NCBI GenBank assembly: GCA_016764435.1
Contig: JAESRX010000092.1
Span: forward strand, 3,539 to 38,900
DNA: 35,362 bases
Direction: 5' to 3'
DNA from: Flavobacteriaceae bacterium
GTDB lineage: Bacteria > Bacteroidota > Bacteroidia > Flavobacteriales > Flavobacteriaceae
Shown here: piece after piece, positions 23,402 through 32,129 of the stretch
Layout: each line of letters starts with the position of its first letter
How positions within the stretch are numbered: position 1 is the first letter of the stretch
Notes under the pieces: model-generated
What the model was told of the DNA's origin: nothing
Databases searched by the model: none
Seen by the model: only the letters and a program-made list of their open reading frames with translations
Program-made: the position numbers and the translations under genes

Positions 23402-25318
23402 TTACTTTCGTGAATAATAGACTAATTTTTGATACAAGATGGCCGTATCAAAAGGTTTTAATATATAATCAGACATTCCGACGTGTAAAGCACGCTTTAT
23501 CTCTGATTGAGAAGCATGCGCCGTCATAGCAACAACAGGGATATTTTTCCGAAGTTCTCCCAAGTCATTTTTGATAATTTTAGTGGCTTCATAACCATCC
23601 ATAATAGGCATTTGAATGTCCATCAAGATAAGATCGTATGGATTATTTTTCTCTACCATCTTTACAGCTTCTATTCCGTTATTAGCAATTTCTATAGTAC
23701 ATCCCCATCTTTTTAGACGTGTACGCGCTAATAGTTGATTTGCTTTATTATCCTCTACCAATAACACATGAATGGCAACTTTCTTTTCGTGTTCTAAAAC
23801 CGGATCAAAACGAAACGGCGCTTTCTCTTTTAAAGAAACTTCTACGGGATATTCAAAACGAAAGATACTCCCTTTATTATAGGTGCTTTTAACCGAAACT
23901 GTCCCGTCTAATAAATGCACTAATTTTTTAACAATAGACAAGCCTAAACCTGTCCCGCCATAGATACGTGCTGTCTCTTTTTTTCCTTGTGTAAACGCAT
24001 CAAAAATATGATCTAATTTACTAGCCATGATTCCAATACCTGTATCCTGAACCTCCACTACTAACCGTCGGGCATCCATTCCTTCCACTTTAACAAGGAT
24101 ATTCACTTCTCCTATATTCGTGAATTTAATAGCATTTCCCATTAAATTTAGCATAATTTGCTTAAACCGTGTGGCATCACTGACTACATACCTTGGCGTA
24201 TTTTCGAGAATATCTACGCGAAGTAATAGCCCTTTATGCTGCGCTTTTACCTTCAACATATTTACAACTTCGTACACCGTTTTATGCAAATCAAATACCC
24301 TTTTTTCTGGTGCTATTTTTGCAGCATCTAGTTTGGATAAATCGAGTACATTATTTATTAATGATAATAAAACATCCCCTGAAGTACGCATCGTTTCCAG
24401 ATACTCACGTTGTTCAACGTCCAATTTAGTTTCCAGTAATACGTCTGTAAAACCTAATAATGTATTTAAGGGGGTTCGAATTTCATGACTCATATTGGCC
24501 AAAAACTCATTCTTGGATTTTAACGATTTTTCCGCTTGCTCCTTTGCTACTATTAAGGCTACATCAGATTTCACATTCATTGATATGTCCGTTCCTACCG
24601 CAATATAGGTGTTGCTACTCGCCTTAGAAAAAAACCACTCTATCCATTTATAAGTTCCTTGTTTGGTTTTAATTCTCCGCCTAGAAATAGCACGTGGCTG
24701 TACTTCTTCATCGAAAACCAAACTATTAAGATCTTTTTTTTCCACCCTAGAAGCACTAGCACTTTCGAAAGTATTCTCCCACCAACCAGCTCCCAAAATT
24801 TCTTCTTGGGTATAGCCCAACACACGCTCTACGGAGGGTGACGCATATATAACATCACAATTTCGATCACTCAAAATCACCAAAGAATCAATGCTATTTA
24901 ATATTTTACCTGCTTTAACTTCTGATTGTTCCCGCTGTTTTCTGTCTGTAATATCTACACCCGAAATCACCATAGTATGCTCATCTCCAAGTGAGAAACT
25001 CCATGATACCCAACGAAAAGTTCCGTCTTTACATAGTACTTTACCGTCTATAAAATTTTCAGAAAAAGGAAGTAAGCCATTTAAAGTGTCCTTGATTATA
25101 TTCTTCTGTAGTTGCCCACTAAGCACATCCTGAAAAGACAATTTCCACCATCCTTCTCCAAGTACCTCCTCACGGGAAAAGCCCGTTAGTTTTGTCAGCC
25201 CTTCTGAAGCATAGGAAATCTGCCCCTGTTTATCACAGGAAAGGATAATAATGTTTAAGGAATTCAAAATAGCACTTTCTTGTAAGTGTTTTCTTTGAGT
25301 CTTAGGATTGACCGTCAT
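23402..25318 (-). CDS. hybrid histidine kinase PAS-PAS-HisKA-HATPase-REC
   Basis: This is a 638-residue soluble sensor kinase with no transmembrane segment. Two PAS domains (about 15-130 and 137-250) precede HisKA (about 270-335) with phospho-acceptor H278 in NMSHEIRTP. The ATPase (about 380-495) has N box NLMGNAIKFT, G1 DTGIGI and G2 GGTGLGLSIV. The receiver (about 515-635) has the acidic pair E522/D523, acceptor D567 (LMDIQMPIMDG) and K621 (LKPF). No helix-turn-helix output is fused, so a further response regulator or phosphotransfer protein elsewhere is expected. A -7-like TATTTTTG lies at 25347-25354. Its signal is probably cytoplasmic and read by the PAS domains. Confidence 0.94.
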   Translation of the reverse strand: MTVNPKTQRKHLQESAILNSLNIIILSCDKQGQISYASEGLTKLTGFSREEVLGEGWWKLSFQDVLSGQLQKNIIKDTLNGLLPFSENFIDGKVLCKDGTFRWVSWSFSLGDEHTMVISGVDITDRKQREQSEVKAGKILNSIDSLVILSDRNCDVIYASPSVERVLGYTQEEILGAGWWENTFESASASRVEKKDLNSLVFDEEVQPRAISRRRIKTKQGTYKWIEWFFSKASSNTYIAVGTDISMNVKSDVALIVAKEQAEKSLKSKNEFLANMSHEIRTPLNTLLGFTDVLLETKLDVEQREYLETMRTSGDVLLSLINNVLDLSKLDAAKIAPEKRVFDLHKTVYEVVNMLKVKAQHKGLLLRVDILENTPRYVVSDATRFKQIMLNLMGNAIKFTNIGEVNILVKVEGMDARRLVVEVQDTGIGIMASKLDHIFDAFTQGKKETARIYGGTGLGLSIVKKLVHLLDGTVSVKSTYNKGSIFRFEYPVEVSLKEKAPFRFDPVLEHEKKVAIHVLLVEDNKANQLLARTRLKRWGCTIEIANNGIEAVKMVEKNNPYDLILMDIQMPIMDGYEATKIIKNDLGELRKNIPVVAMTAHASQSEIKRALHVGMSDYILKPFDTAILYQKLVYYSRK

Positions 25319-25346
25319 AGTCTTCTGTATTTCAATGTTTTAAAAA

Positions 25347-25354
25347 CAAAAATA
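25347..25354 (-). promoter_or_regulatory. candidate -7 promoter box for the hybrid kinase
   Basis: TATTTTTG on the minus strand matches TAnnTTTG, about 30 bp before the kinase start. The -33 box is not clear. Confidence 0.35.
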
Positions 25355-25399
25355 AAGCTCCATTTTTTATAAAGCTAGCCCTATTTTTCTAAATAACAA

Positions 25400-25450
25400 T
25401 AAGTCTACGTACTTTTAAGTGTCCTTTTAAAAAACACCTACGTAGTCTTA
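25400..25450. repeat. inverted repeat between the CAP gene and the kinase gene
   Basis: The arms TAAGTCTACGTA and TACGTAGTCTTA can pair with a single T-T mismatch around an A/T-rich 27-nt loop. It lies 41 bp after the CAP-domain gene stop on the minus strand but has a poor T-tract, so it may be a weak terminator or an operator of the kinase gene. Confidence 0.4.
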
Positions 25451-25490
25451 AGAAATGTTCATTAAAAGAGGTGAAAAACACAAAAAGTAA

Positions 25491-25994
25491 TTACTCCGGT
25501 AATCGAACAAATATTTGACAGAAATAATTATTAGAATCCGCTCCTTTTTTAATAGAAATCCCAAAATGAGTAAACAAAGGGTCTTCTATAATGTTTTTAT
25601 GTGTATAACTTTTCAACCAATTGTTTACGACTGATGAGGCAGTTTCAAACCCAAAAGCGGTATTCTCTCCTACTCGCGATGCATCCACACTCGCGACCAA
25701 ATAATCATACCTCTCTGAAAAATTATCATGGCACATGTGTTTAAATGCTAACATATGATCCGATTGTTTTTGAGATTGTAAACTAGACTCATTTAACATG
25801 ATCAACGTAGATAAACCAAGTCTTTCTCTATGTGAATTTACAAGGAGAGAAACTTCTTGTTCTAATACTGTATAAGCATAAGGAATATCATCTGGACGTT
25901 CTAATTCTTGATCGAGGTCAATATCATTACTACATGAAAAAACAAGTAATAACATGATATACATTAAAAAATTTTGTGGGGATTGAGGGGACAT
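25491..25994 (-). CDS. CAP/SCP-domain lipoprotein
   Basis: This is a 167-residue exported lipoprotein with lipobox LLVFSC. The mature part is a CAP (SCP/PR1-like) domain: VNSHRERLGLSTL, a histidine in SDHMLAF, then HDNF, VGENTAFG, VVNNWLKSYTHKNIIEDPLFTHFGISI and a final YFCQIFV strand. The two histidines and the Glu of VGEN are in the positions that line the family's cavity. Function of bacterial CAP lipoproteins is mostly unknown. The start could be the ATG at 25994 or the one at 25964 (MYIMLLLV), which gives a tighter signal peptide. It is flanked by gaps of about 170 and 220 bp and is probably transcribed alone. Confidence 0.82.
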   Translation of the reverse strand: MSPQSPQNFLMYIMLLLVFSCSNDIDLDQELERPDDIPYAYTVLEQEVSLLVNSHRERLGLSTLIMLNESSLQSQKQSDHMLAFKHMCHDNFSERYDYLVASVDASRVGENTAFGFETASSVVNNWLKSYTHKNIIEDPLFTHFGISIKKGADSNNYFCQIFVRLPE

Positions 25995-26154
25995 TTGAGC
26001 GTTTTATGGGGGTTCACACTATTAAAACACTAATATAACACAATTTGTTAGATAATTATAACTGTTTGTTCCTTTTTTAGGTCCGTTTATTCAAAGCGTT
26101 ATCTTTAATGGACTGGTATTATCTCATTAATCACCCCTATAGGCTGTTTTTAAA

Positions 26155-26192
26155 GCAAAAAAAAGAGCAGTTCCTAAGAACTGCTCTTTTTA
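26155..26192. terminator. terminator after the outer-membrane protein gene
   Basis: The stem AAAAGAGCAGTTC/GAACTGCTCTTTT with a CTAA loop has an A-run on one side and a T-run on the other. On the minus strand it lies just after the OMP gene. Confidence 0.85.
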
Positions 26193-26212
26193 AAAATTTT
26201 ATAAACGTATGT

Positions 26213-27070
26213 TTATTCTTTTGAAGACTTTCCAAAAGTGTACGTAATCCCAAAGTTGATTCCGAATGATGAGTAAGGAACTTTTTCTGATAATTTTTTA
26301 GCTGGAAATAACACCCCGTCATTAGCCATATGATCTCCAAAAGGAAGACTGTCCACATATTCTGTTTTCTTAGACCATCCCGTAGGCAAATTATCTAAAT
26401 CAAATGTAAGAATTTGAGTACCATCAGGCATAAAAACTCCTCCATTCATTTTCATGATTTCAGAATCTTTACGCTTTACGCTAATCCCCATGTATTCTGC
26501 TTCAATAAAAATATTTAAGTTTTTTCCAATATTATGTTTGTATCCCATTGCCCCTACAAAACCTAAAGGTGGTTGCCCATGAAAGTCAACCTCTGCATTT
26601 ACTACAGAGTAATAACCTGCAGGTAAACCAGTAACACCAGTAGTTTTATCAGAAATTATCGCTTCCGTTCTTCCTCCTAATTTAATAAGAGCTCCAAAAC
26701 GACCGTATAAATTCTCTGTAAAATTATACACTATAGAAGTAGATAAACCAAAAGCTCTCCCTCTAGAAATTGCTTCCAACTCTCTTACTCCAGGAATATC
26801 AACATTATTGATATCTTGATCGTCTCCATGTAAATAACCAAACCCTAATTCAACACCAAAAGTCTCATTAAAGAAATGTCCCATTCTCAATTGAGTATTC
26901 ATTCCTTGCCCAAAACTTCCGTAGTTACTTTCTGCAGTAGTCGTAGTTATATTTTCTCCAAATTTAACACCTGCACTTCCGATAGCATATCCTCCGGTAA
27001 CAGAAATATAAGACTGTGCGCTTATACTAGTTGCTACCAAGATAGCAACAGCAAATAATAATTTTTTCAT
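26213..27070 (-). CDS. outer-membrane beta-barrel protein (OmpW/OprF-like size)
   Basis: This is a 285-residue protein with a Sec signal peptide (about 1-19, ending SISAQ). The mature part has alternating beta strands rich in Gly and aromatic residues, such as SYISVTGGYAIG, VELGFGYLHGD, YGRFGALIKLGG, FVGAMGYKHNIG and FIEAEYMGISV. It ends with FGINFGITYTFG, the type of terminal strand seen in barrels. It probably forms a small outer-membrane barrel. The substrate, if any, is unknown. A -7-like box (TATATTTG, 27098-27105) lies upstream and a strong terminator follows. Confidence 0.83.
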   Translation of the reverse strand: MKKLLFAVAILVATSISAQSYISVTGGYAIGSAGVKFGENITTTTAESNYGSFGQGMNTQLRMGHFFNETFGVELGFGYLHGDDQDINNVDIPGVRELEAISRGRAFGLSTSIVYNFTENLYGRFGALIKLGGRTEAIISDKTTGVTGLPAGYYSVVNAEVDFHGQPPLGFVGAMGYKHNIGKNLNIFIEAEYMGISVKRKDSEIMKMNGGVFMPDGTQILTFDLDNLPTGWSKKTEYVDSLPFGDHMANDGVLFPAKKLSEKVPYSSFGINFGITYTFGKSSKE

Positions 27071-27097
27071 TTTATAATATTTTGTTAATGTTCAAAA

Positions 27098-27105
27098 CAA
27101 ATATA
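27098..27105 (-). promoter_or_regulatory. candidate -7 promoter box for the beta-barrel gene
   Basis: TATATTTG on the minus strand matches TAnnTTTG, 28 bp upstream of the ATG. No -33 TTG is clear. Confidence 0.4.
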
Positions 27106-27214
27106 GAAGTTATGTGTGACTGTACGGTATTTTTTATAAGAAATTAATAAATATGCGATTCTGATAACTATAGACTTATTTAATTGTCAATATAGAACCT
27201 AAACACATTAAACA

Positions 27215-27529
27215 CTAGAGTTTCCCTATAGTGACTTTATGGGAACATAGCTTAATTGGTCTTTTTAAAAAGGTGTAATCTGTTAAAATAAGCTGATAAA
27301 AGTCATTTTCTGTCAATTTTTTATCTTTTAATCCCAATTCCGTATACTTTTTTGCTCTTTTACTAAATAAAGCTTCATACGATTGTGTAATCTCGTATAA
27401 CTCTTGCAACTGTTCGGTCGTAATGGGTGTTGTTTTTATTTCTTGTAATTCAAAATCCGTCGTATCTATTTCTTTTAACATACGGCGACATTTATCACAG
27501 GTTTTTAAATGGTATATTTTTTTGGTCAT
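27215..27529 (-). CDS. ArsC/Spx-family thioredoxin-fold protein
   Basis: This is a 104-residue cytoplasmic protein resembling the ArsC/Spx/YffB family. It opens with a strand leading into KTCDKCRRML, a CxxC at residues 11-14. It keeps the family's second half in the form LFSKRAKKYTELGL, followed by ILTDYTFLKRPI with the conserved Arg-Pro turn. The pattern fits arsenate reductase-like proteins, but no arsenic genes are near, so a general redox role is equally likely. It has a separate position between the beta-barrel gene and a divergent DinB gene. Confidence 0.8.
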   Translation of the reverse strand: MTKKIYHLKTCDKCRRMLKEIDTTDFELQEIKTTPITTEQLQELYEITQSYEALFSKRAKKYTELGLKDKKLTENDFYQLILTDYTFLKRPIKLCSHKVTIGKL

Positions 27530-27734
27530 TTTACATCCTTTAATCTAGGTTCATACTACAAGTCATTATAAAGAAACTTTACAACATACTTAGGTCAAAA
27601 ATAATAGAATTTATGGAAGGCTATTCCTTTCCGACAAACCTTTTTTCAATCCCTTTTTTTTATTGTTCTTAAAATACTATACTTTTATCAAAAAATAAGC
27701 ACACTAATTATCGTTAAAAAACAGCTACTAGTTT

Positions 27735-28190
27735 ATGAATACACAATTTACCATTACAAATTTCAACAGAAAATGTATCCTTGCCATCGCTAAAGAACTA
27801 AGTCAAGAGCAATTGAATACTATTCCTACAGGTTTTAAAAATAACATTATTTGGAATATTGGTCATACCATCGTTACACAACAATTATTAGTGTACAAAC
27901 TCTCTGGCCTTCCTTGTTTAATTTCTGATGAAACGATTGCAAACTACGGAAAAGGATCTACTGCAAAAACAAACCTTACTGAGAAAGAAACCACCGAATT
28001 ACTGGACAATCTACTCGTACTTAGCGCGACCATGGAAGCCGATTACAAGGCTGGAAAATTCAACACCTATAACAACTATACGACGAGCTTAGGATTTGAA
28101 CTGACCGATGTAGAAAAAGCAATTCAATTTTCTAATTACCACGAGGGAATACACTTAGGAATTATAATGGCAATTAAAAAATTAGTATAA
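27735..28190 (+). CDS. DinB-like four-helix protein
   Basis: This is a 151-residue soluble protein of the DinB/YfiT-like superfamily (four-helix bundle, metal-binding). The metal triad is visible: H44 (NIGHTI), H136 and H140 (NYHEGIHLG). The family includes bacillithiol or mycothiol transferases and unknown hydrolases. Bacillithiol is found in some Bacteroidetes, but nothing here proves such a substrate. Its stop is 1 bp before the start of the antiporter gene, so the two are co-transcribed. Confidence 0.85.
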   Translation: MNTQFTITNFNRKCILAIAKELSQEQLNTIPTGFKNNIIWNIGHTIVTQQLLVYKLSGLPCLISDETIANYGKGSTAKTNLTEKETTELLDNLLVLSATMEADYKAGKFNTYNNYTTSLGFELTDVEKAIQFSNYHEGIHLGIIMAIKKLV

Positions 28191-28191
28191 G

Positions 28192-29430
28192 ATGGATTTA
28201 TTTTTAATTGCCTCTATATTAATTGTGCTCTCTGCACTGTTTGGCTACATAAACGTTCGTTTTTTAAAAATGCCAAACACGATCGGACTCATGGTCATTA
28301 CCATTGTGTTTACATTAATCGTTTTAGCGACTAGTTATTTTGATGATACTTTATTAGAACAAGAGAAACTATTAATTGCCACCATCGATTTTAAAACAGT
28401 ATTATTAGATGTCATGCTAAGTTTCTTACTGTTTGCTGGAGCACTACATACCAATTTTCAGCAATTAAAAGTACAGCGAAAACCCATTATGAGTTTCGCG
28501 TTGTTTAGTACATTTACCTCTACTTTTTTAGTAGGTGGATTCAGTTATGCCTTATTAAACATAATAGGACTCGAAGTTGAATTTATATATTGCTTACTCT
28601 TTGGTGCCTTAATTTCACCGACAGACCCCATTGCCGTATTGGGTATTTTAAAACAAGCTGGTGCTCCTAAGAAACTAGAGACCAAGATCGTTGGAGAATC
28701 CCTTTTTAATGATGGTGTAGGTGTGGTCATATTTTTAACTATCTATAAAATTGCTGCCGGAGGAACAGACATCACATTTTTAGGAATTACAGAACTATTT
28801 GTAGTAGAAGTATTTGGAGGAATTGCCTTAGGACTGGTACTCGGCTGGGGAACCTATAAACTTTTGAAATCTATCAACGATTACGATGTGGAAGTGATTA
28901 TTACATTGGCTACTGTAATGGGAGGAACTGTAATTGCACAAAAACTGCATGTTTCCGCTCCTTTAGCAATGGTGACTGCAGGTTTAATTGTAGGAACGGA
29001 CACCGTCAGAAACTCTTCTATGAGTGAAGTCACGGAACAATATGTAGATAAATTTTGGGAATTATTAGACATTTTACTGAACACCATCTTATTTGTAATG
29101 ATAGGTATGGAAATTTTAGTTTTAACCTATGATCATCACTATATTTTAGCAGGGATTTTATGCATACCGATGCTTTTATTTGCACGTTTTTTATCCTTAA
29201 TGCTCCCGATTAAAATCTTTTCTAAAAAATTAGATTTTGTTCCAAACACCAATCTAATTATGACTTGGGGAGGACTCAGAGGAGGAATATCCATTGCCCT
29301 TGCTTTAAGCTTAACTACGGAAATGCACCGAGATTTATTTTTAGTAATCACGTATATAATCGTGGTCTTTTCTATTATAGGACAAGGACTCACCGTAGGC
29401 AAATTAATTAAAAAATTACAAAAAAAATAG
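28192..29430 (+). CDS. CPA1-type sodium:proton antiporter (NhaP-like)
   Basis: This is a 412-residue membrane protein with about 12 hydrophobic helices. The transport core is shown by [10 protein letters not shown] (T144/D145) and [14 protein letters not shown] (N173-D174), the ND and TDP motifs of the CPA1 family. A later [14 protein letters not shown] segment follows. Unlike the antiporter at 21475-23292 it has no cytoplasmic RCK tail. It should exchange Na+ for protons. It directly follows dinB and precedes the Cys/Met enzyme by 28 bp; this looks like one transcription unit ending at 30702. Confidence 0.9.
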   Translation: MDLFLIASILIVLSALFGYINVRFLKMPNTIGLMVITIVFTLIVLATSYFDDTLLEQEKLLIATIDFKTVLLDVMLSFLLFAGALHTNFQQLKVQRKPIMSFALFSTFTSTFLVGGFSYALLNIIGLEVEFIYCLLFGALISPTDPIAVLGILKQAGAPKKLETKIVGESLFNDGVGVVIFLTIYKIAAGGTDITFLGITELFVVEVFGGIALGLVLGWGTYKLLKSINDYDVEVIITLATVMGGTVIAQKLHVSAPLAMVTAGLIVGTDTVRNSSMSEVTEQYVDKFWELLDILLNTILFVMIGMEILVLTYDHHYILAGILCIPMLLFARFLSLMLPIKIFSKKLDFVPNTNLIMTWGGLRGGISIALALSLTTEMHRDLFLVITYIIVVFSIIGQGLTVGKLIKKLQKK

Positions 29431-29458
29431 TTGTTTTCCTGTCTTAAACACACACCTT

Positions 29459-30604
29459 ATGAAATTCAACACAAAAACAATTCACGGCAAGCAACAACAC
29501 GACCCCTCTACAGGAGCCGTAATGCCACCGATATACCAAACGTCCACCTATGCACAAACATCGCCAGGTGAACATAAGGGATACGAATACTCCAGAACAG
29601 GAAACCCAACACGTACGGCTTTAGAAAATGCTTTTGCAAGCATTGAAAACGGAAATTACGGATTGGCTTTTGGATCTGGGCTTGCCGCCATAGACTGTGT
29701 GTTAAAATTATTAAAACCAGGAGATGAAGTAATCTCAACCAATGATTTATATGGTGGCACCTACCGTATCTTTACACAGATATTTGAGCAATACGGAATC
29801 AAATTTCATTTTATAGGCATGAAAAACGCGGCTACTATTGAAGCCTATGTAACTAAAAACACCAAAATTATCTGGGTAGAAACCCCCACCAATCCCATGC
29901 TTAATATCATTGATATAAAAGCAGTCGCTAGGGTTTCTAAAAAACACAGTATCTTATTAGCTGTAGACAATACTTTTGCAACACCATACTTACAAAACCC
30001 ACTAGACATGGGAGCTGACATTGTCATGCATTCTGCGACTAAATATTTAGGAGGACATTCGGACGTTGTAATGGGCGCCTTGATAGTCAACGATAAAGAA
30101 CTCGCTACTAAATTGTATTTCATTCAAAATTCCTGTGGTGCTATCTGTGGCCCTATGGATAGTTTTTTAGTTCTAAGAGGCATTAAAACACTGCATGTTC
30201 GCATGCAACGTCATTGTGAAAACGGAAAAATTATAGCCATTTATTTAGCCCAGCATCCAAAAGTAGAAAACGTATTCTGGCCAGGATTTGAAAGTCATCC
30301 GAATCATAAAATTGCCAAAGAACAAATGCGAGATTATGGAGGAATGCTCTCTTTTTCTACCAAAGGAAATCGCATGAAAGACGCCTTTACTGTCGTAGAA
30401 AATTTGAATATATTTACCTTAGCAGAATCTTTAGGAGGTGTAGAATCATTAGCAGGGCATCCAGCCTCGATGACCCACGCGGCTATCCCAAGAGAGGAAC
30501 GTGAAAAAATAGGGGTCGTAGATTCTTTAATCCGACTGAGCGTTGGGATTGAAGACCAAGAAGATTTAATTGCAGATTTAGAACAAGCATTGGCACTTAT
30601 TTAA
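29459..30604 (+). CDS. Cys/Met-metabolism PLP enzyme (cystathionine gamma-synthase/lyase)
   Basis: This is a 381-residue PLP enzyme of the Cys/Met metabolism family. Family landmarks are PIYQTSTYAQ, YEYSRTGNPTR (residues 42-52), NDLYGGTYRIF, ETPTNPMLNI, AVDNTFATPYLQNP and the PLP lysine K195 in HSATKYLGGHSD. The C-terminal AESLGGVESLAGHPASMTHA loop is complete. It may make cystathionine from an activated homoserine, or split cystathionine to cysteine. These activities are not separated by the visible motifs, so I give no gene symbol. It is cytoplasmic and the last gene before the terminator at 30661. Confidence 0.92.
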   Translation: MKFNTKTIHGKQQHDPSTGAVMPPIYQTSTYAQTSPGEHKGYEYSRTGNPTRTALENAFASIENGNYGLAFGSGLAAIDCVLKLLKPGDEVISTNDLYGGTYRIFTQIFEQYGIKFHFIGMKNAATIEAYVTKNTKIIWVETPTNPMLNIIDIKAVARVSKKHSILLAVDNTFATPYLQNPLDMGADIVMHSATKYLGGHSDVVMGALIVNDKELATKLYFIQNSCGAICGPMDSFLVLRGIKTLHVRMQRHCENGKIIAIYLAQHPKVENVFWPGFESHPNHKIAKEQMRDYGGMLSFSTKGNRMKDAFTVVENLNIFTLAESLGGVESLAGHPASMTHAAIPREEREKIGVVDSLIRLSVGIEDQEDLIADLEQALALI

Positions 30605-30660
30605 AAACAGCCACAAGACGTTCTTGACTTTGGAGTCAGGACTGCTTGATAATAATGTAC

Positions 30661-30702
30661 AAAAAGGCCTAAGATTTTAATTTCAAATCTTAGGCCTTTT
30701 TA
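30661..30702. terminator. bidirectional terminator between convergent genes
   Basis: The stem AAAAAGGCCTAAGATTT with its complement AAATCTTAGGCCTTTTT has a short AT loop, with T residues on both readings. It ends the PLP-enzyme transcript and the minus-strand acyltransferase transcript. Confidence 0.85.
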
Positions 30703-30772
30703 TTTTGTATTTAGTAGTAAAGTATACTGTCATATAACAGAAACTATACGCGTCTTGTGTCCGACAATAATA

Positions 30773-31504
30773 TTAAACCACTCCTTCCTTTACTGTTTTC
30801 TCTGTCAATGCAAATAAGTCTTCAAAGGACATGCTATCTGCTTTGATTGCTTTGTGAATTTCAAACGTAACATGTGCACCTACGCCCAATGGAAATTTAC
30901 CATACTGAGTTATTTTCCAACAGTTATTAATAGACACAGGAACCACATAGGCACCAGGAGCGTATTTCACCAACATTTTCAAACCGCTTGGGGAGAATTT
31001 TTTAGGCTTCCCATCGATGCTTCTCGTTCCTTCCGGAAAAATAACAGCGGCATAATTGTTCTTTTTGATGAATTTTCCGAATTTAGCCAAAGCTGTCAAG
31101 GATTGCCTCGCATCTTTTCGATCAATTAAAACGGAACCACCATGACTTAGGTTATAGGAAATACTTGGGATCCCTTTTCCTAACTCTTTTTTAGATACAA
31201 ATTTCGGATGATTTCTCCGTAGAAACCAGGCTAAAGGAGAAATATCATACATGCTTTGATGGTTTGACACCAAAATTAAAGGAGCCCCTTTAGGAAAGGC
31301 ATGTGCATGCTTAAAAGAAATCCGAGTTCCTAGAAGGTACAAACACGACATAAAATATCGATTCATCCTATCTACGGCCCACTTATGCCCCGTATAGCCA
31401 GCTAGATTGTGTCCTAACCACTGTACCAGATGAAAAAACAACAAGCCAAGACCAAAAAATAAATAGTAAAGAGGTGTTAGCAGGTAGGAAAGTATCGTTT
31501 TCAT
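30773..31504 (-). CDS. plsC: 1-acyl-sn-glycerol-3-phosphate acyltransferase
   Basis: This is a 243-residue membrane-associated acyltransferase that adds the second acyl chain in phosphatidic acid synthesis. It has an N-terminal membrane anchor (residues about 5-35), the HX4D motif as NHQSMYD (H82, D87) and the substrate motif FPEGTRS (156-162). Both are in normal positions. A specialised lipid role (such as ornithine lipid synthesis) cannot be excluded, because these enzymes share the same motifs. It lies 100 bp after the four-helix membrane protein gene with a weak terminator between. Confidence 0.9.
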   Translation of the reverse strand: MKTILSYLLTPLYYLFFGLGLLFFHLVQWLGHNLAGYTGHKWAVDRMNRYFMSCLYLLGTRISFKHAHAFPKGAPLILVSNHQSMYDISPLAWFLRRNHPKFVSKKELGKGIPSISYNLSHGGSVLIDRKDARQSLTALAKFGKFIKKNNYAAVIFPEGTRSIDGKPKKFSPSGLKMLVKYAPGAYVVPVSINNCWKITQYGKFPLGVGAHVTFEIHKAIKADSMSFEDLFALTEKTVKEGVV

Positions 31505-31523
31505 GAGAACATATTATTGAATA

Positions 31524-31550
31524 AAGCACCTCTAGTGACAGAGGTGCTTC
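31524..31550 (-). terminator. terminator-like hairpin between two minus-strand genes
   Basis: The stem AAGCACCTCT/AGAGGTGCTT with a 6-nt loop is followed on the minus strand by a short TTTATTC tract. It may only partly stop transcription between the four-helix protein and plsC. Confidence 0.6.
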
Positions 31551-31604
31551 TTATTATTTTTAAGAGCGATTTAAAACAGTCTCAATAGCTCTATTTACGC
31601 GTTT

Positions 31605-32033
31605 CTATGCACACCATTGTCCCCAAGGGATACGTGCTAAGATAAGTAACAATGCAATTCCGTAAAAAATGGTAATTGTTTTAAATTTAGCGGCATCCGT
31701 AGTTTTCTTTTTATGCTTAGAAAAACCAATCGTGATTAATACAATGGCAAGGATCATCATAATTGGGTGTTCTACGGTCATAAAACGAGCAGTATCATTT
31801 CCCATAGTCTCTCCCATTCCATTTGCTTTTAATCCTTTAAACCAAGGTGACATAAAGTACCAACCAAGTCCAATAATAAGTTGGATATGAGATACAATTA
31901 GTGCAAACAACGGAAGTCTTAGATCCTTTGTTCCAAAAGATTTTTTAGACACAAGTCCCATTAAAGAATTTGCAAAAGCAATAAGCAACATTACGAGCAC
32001 TAAATAGGCCCAATAAGAATGAATTTGTAACAT
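31605..32033 (-). CDS. four-helix membrane protein, possibly haem-binding
   Basis: This is a 142-residue integral membrane protein with four hydrophobic helices. Histidines lie in or beside the helices: H5 (IHSYWAYL), H49 (VSHIQLIIG) and H89 (VEHPIMM). A short conserved-looking loop separates helices 2 and 3 (MSPWFKGLKANGMGE). The arrangement is like b-type cytochromes of the small quinol-binding kind, but no classical haem motif is certain. I recall homologues annotated only as hypothetical or cytochrome B. The gene is flanked by terminators and transcribed alone. Confidence 0.75.
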   Translation of the reverse strand: MLQIHSYWAYLVLVMLLIAFANSLMGLVSKKSFGTKDLRLPLFALIVSHIQLIIGLGWYFMSPWFKGLKANGMGETMGNDTARFMTVEHPIMMILAIVLITIGFSKHKKKTTDAAKFKTITIFYGIALLLILARIPWGQWCA

Positions 32034-32075
32034 GTATAGTAGTTTTTAATTTTTGTAAATGTACAATATGTTCTA

Positions 32076-32106
32076 TAAAAAAACCTCCCGTGATGGGAGG
32101 TTTTTA
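32076..32106. terminator. intrinsic terminator after the TonB-dependent receptor gene
   Basis: The stem AACCTCCC/GGGAGGTT with a GTGA loop is flanked by A-run and T-run, so it works on both strands. On the minus strand it lies 24 bp after the receptor stop. Confidence 0.85.
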
Positions 32107-32129
32107 AATTTTAGTAAAAATAGTTTAGA

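Noticed and set aside
30612-30650. Sequence with AGTCAGGACT resembling the hairpin repeat at 10432 and 10882
   Set aside because: Only a short word (AGTCAGGA) is shared and the surrounding bases differ. It is more likely a chance palindrome after the PLP-enzyme gene than a third copy.
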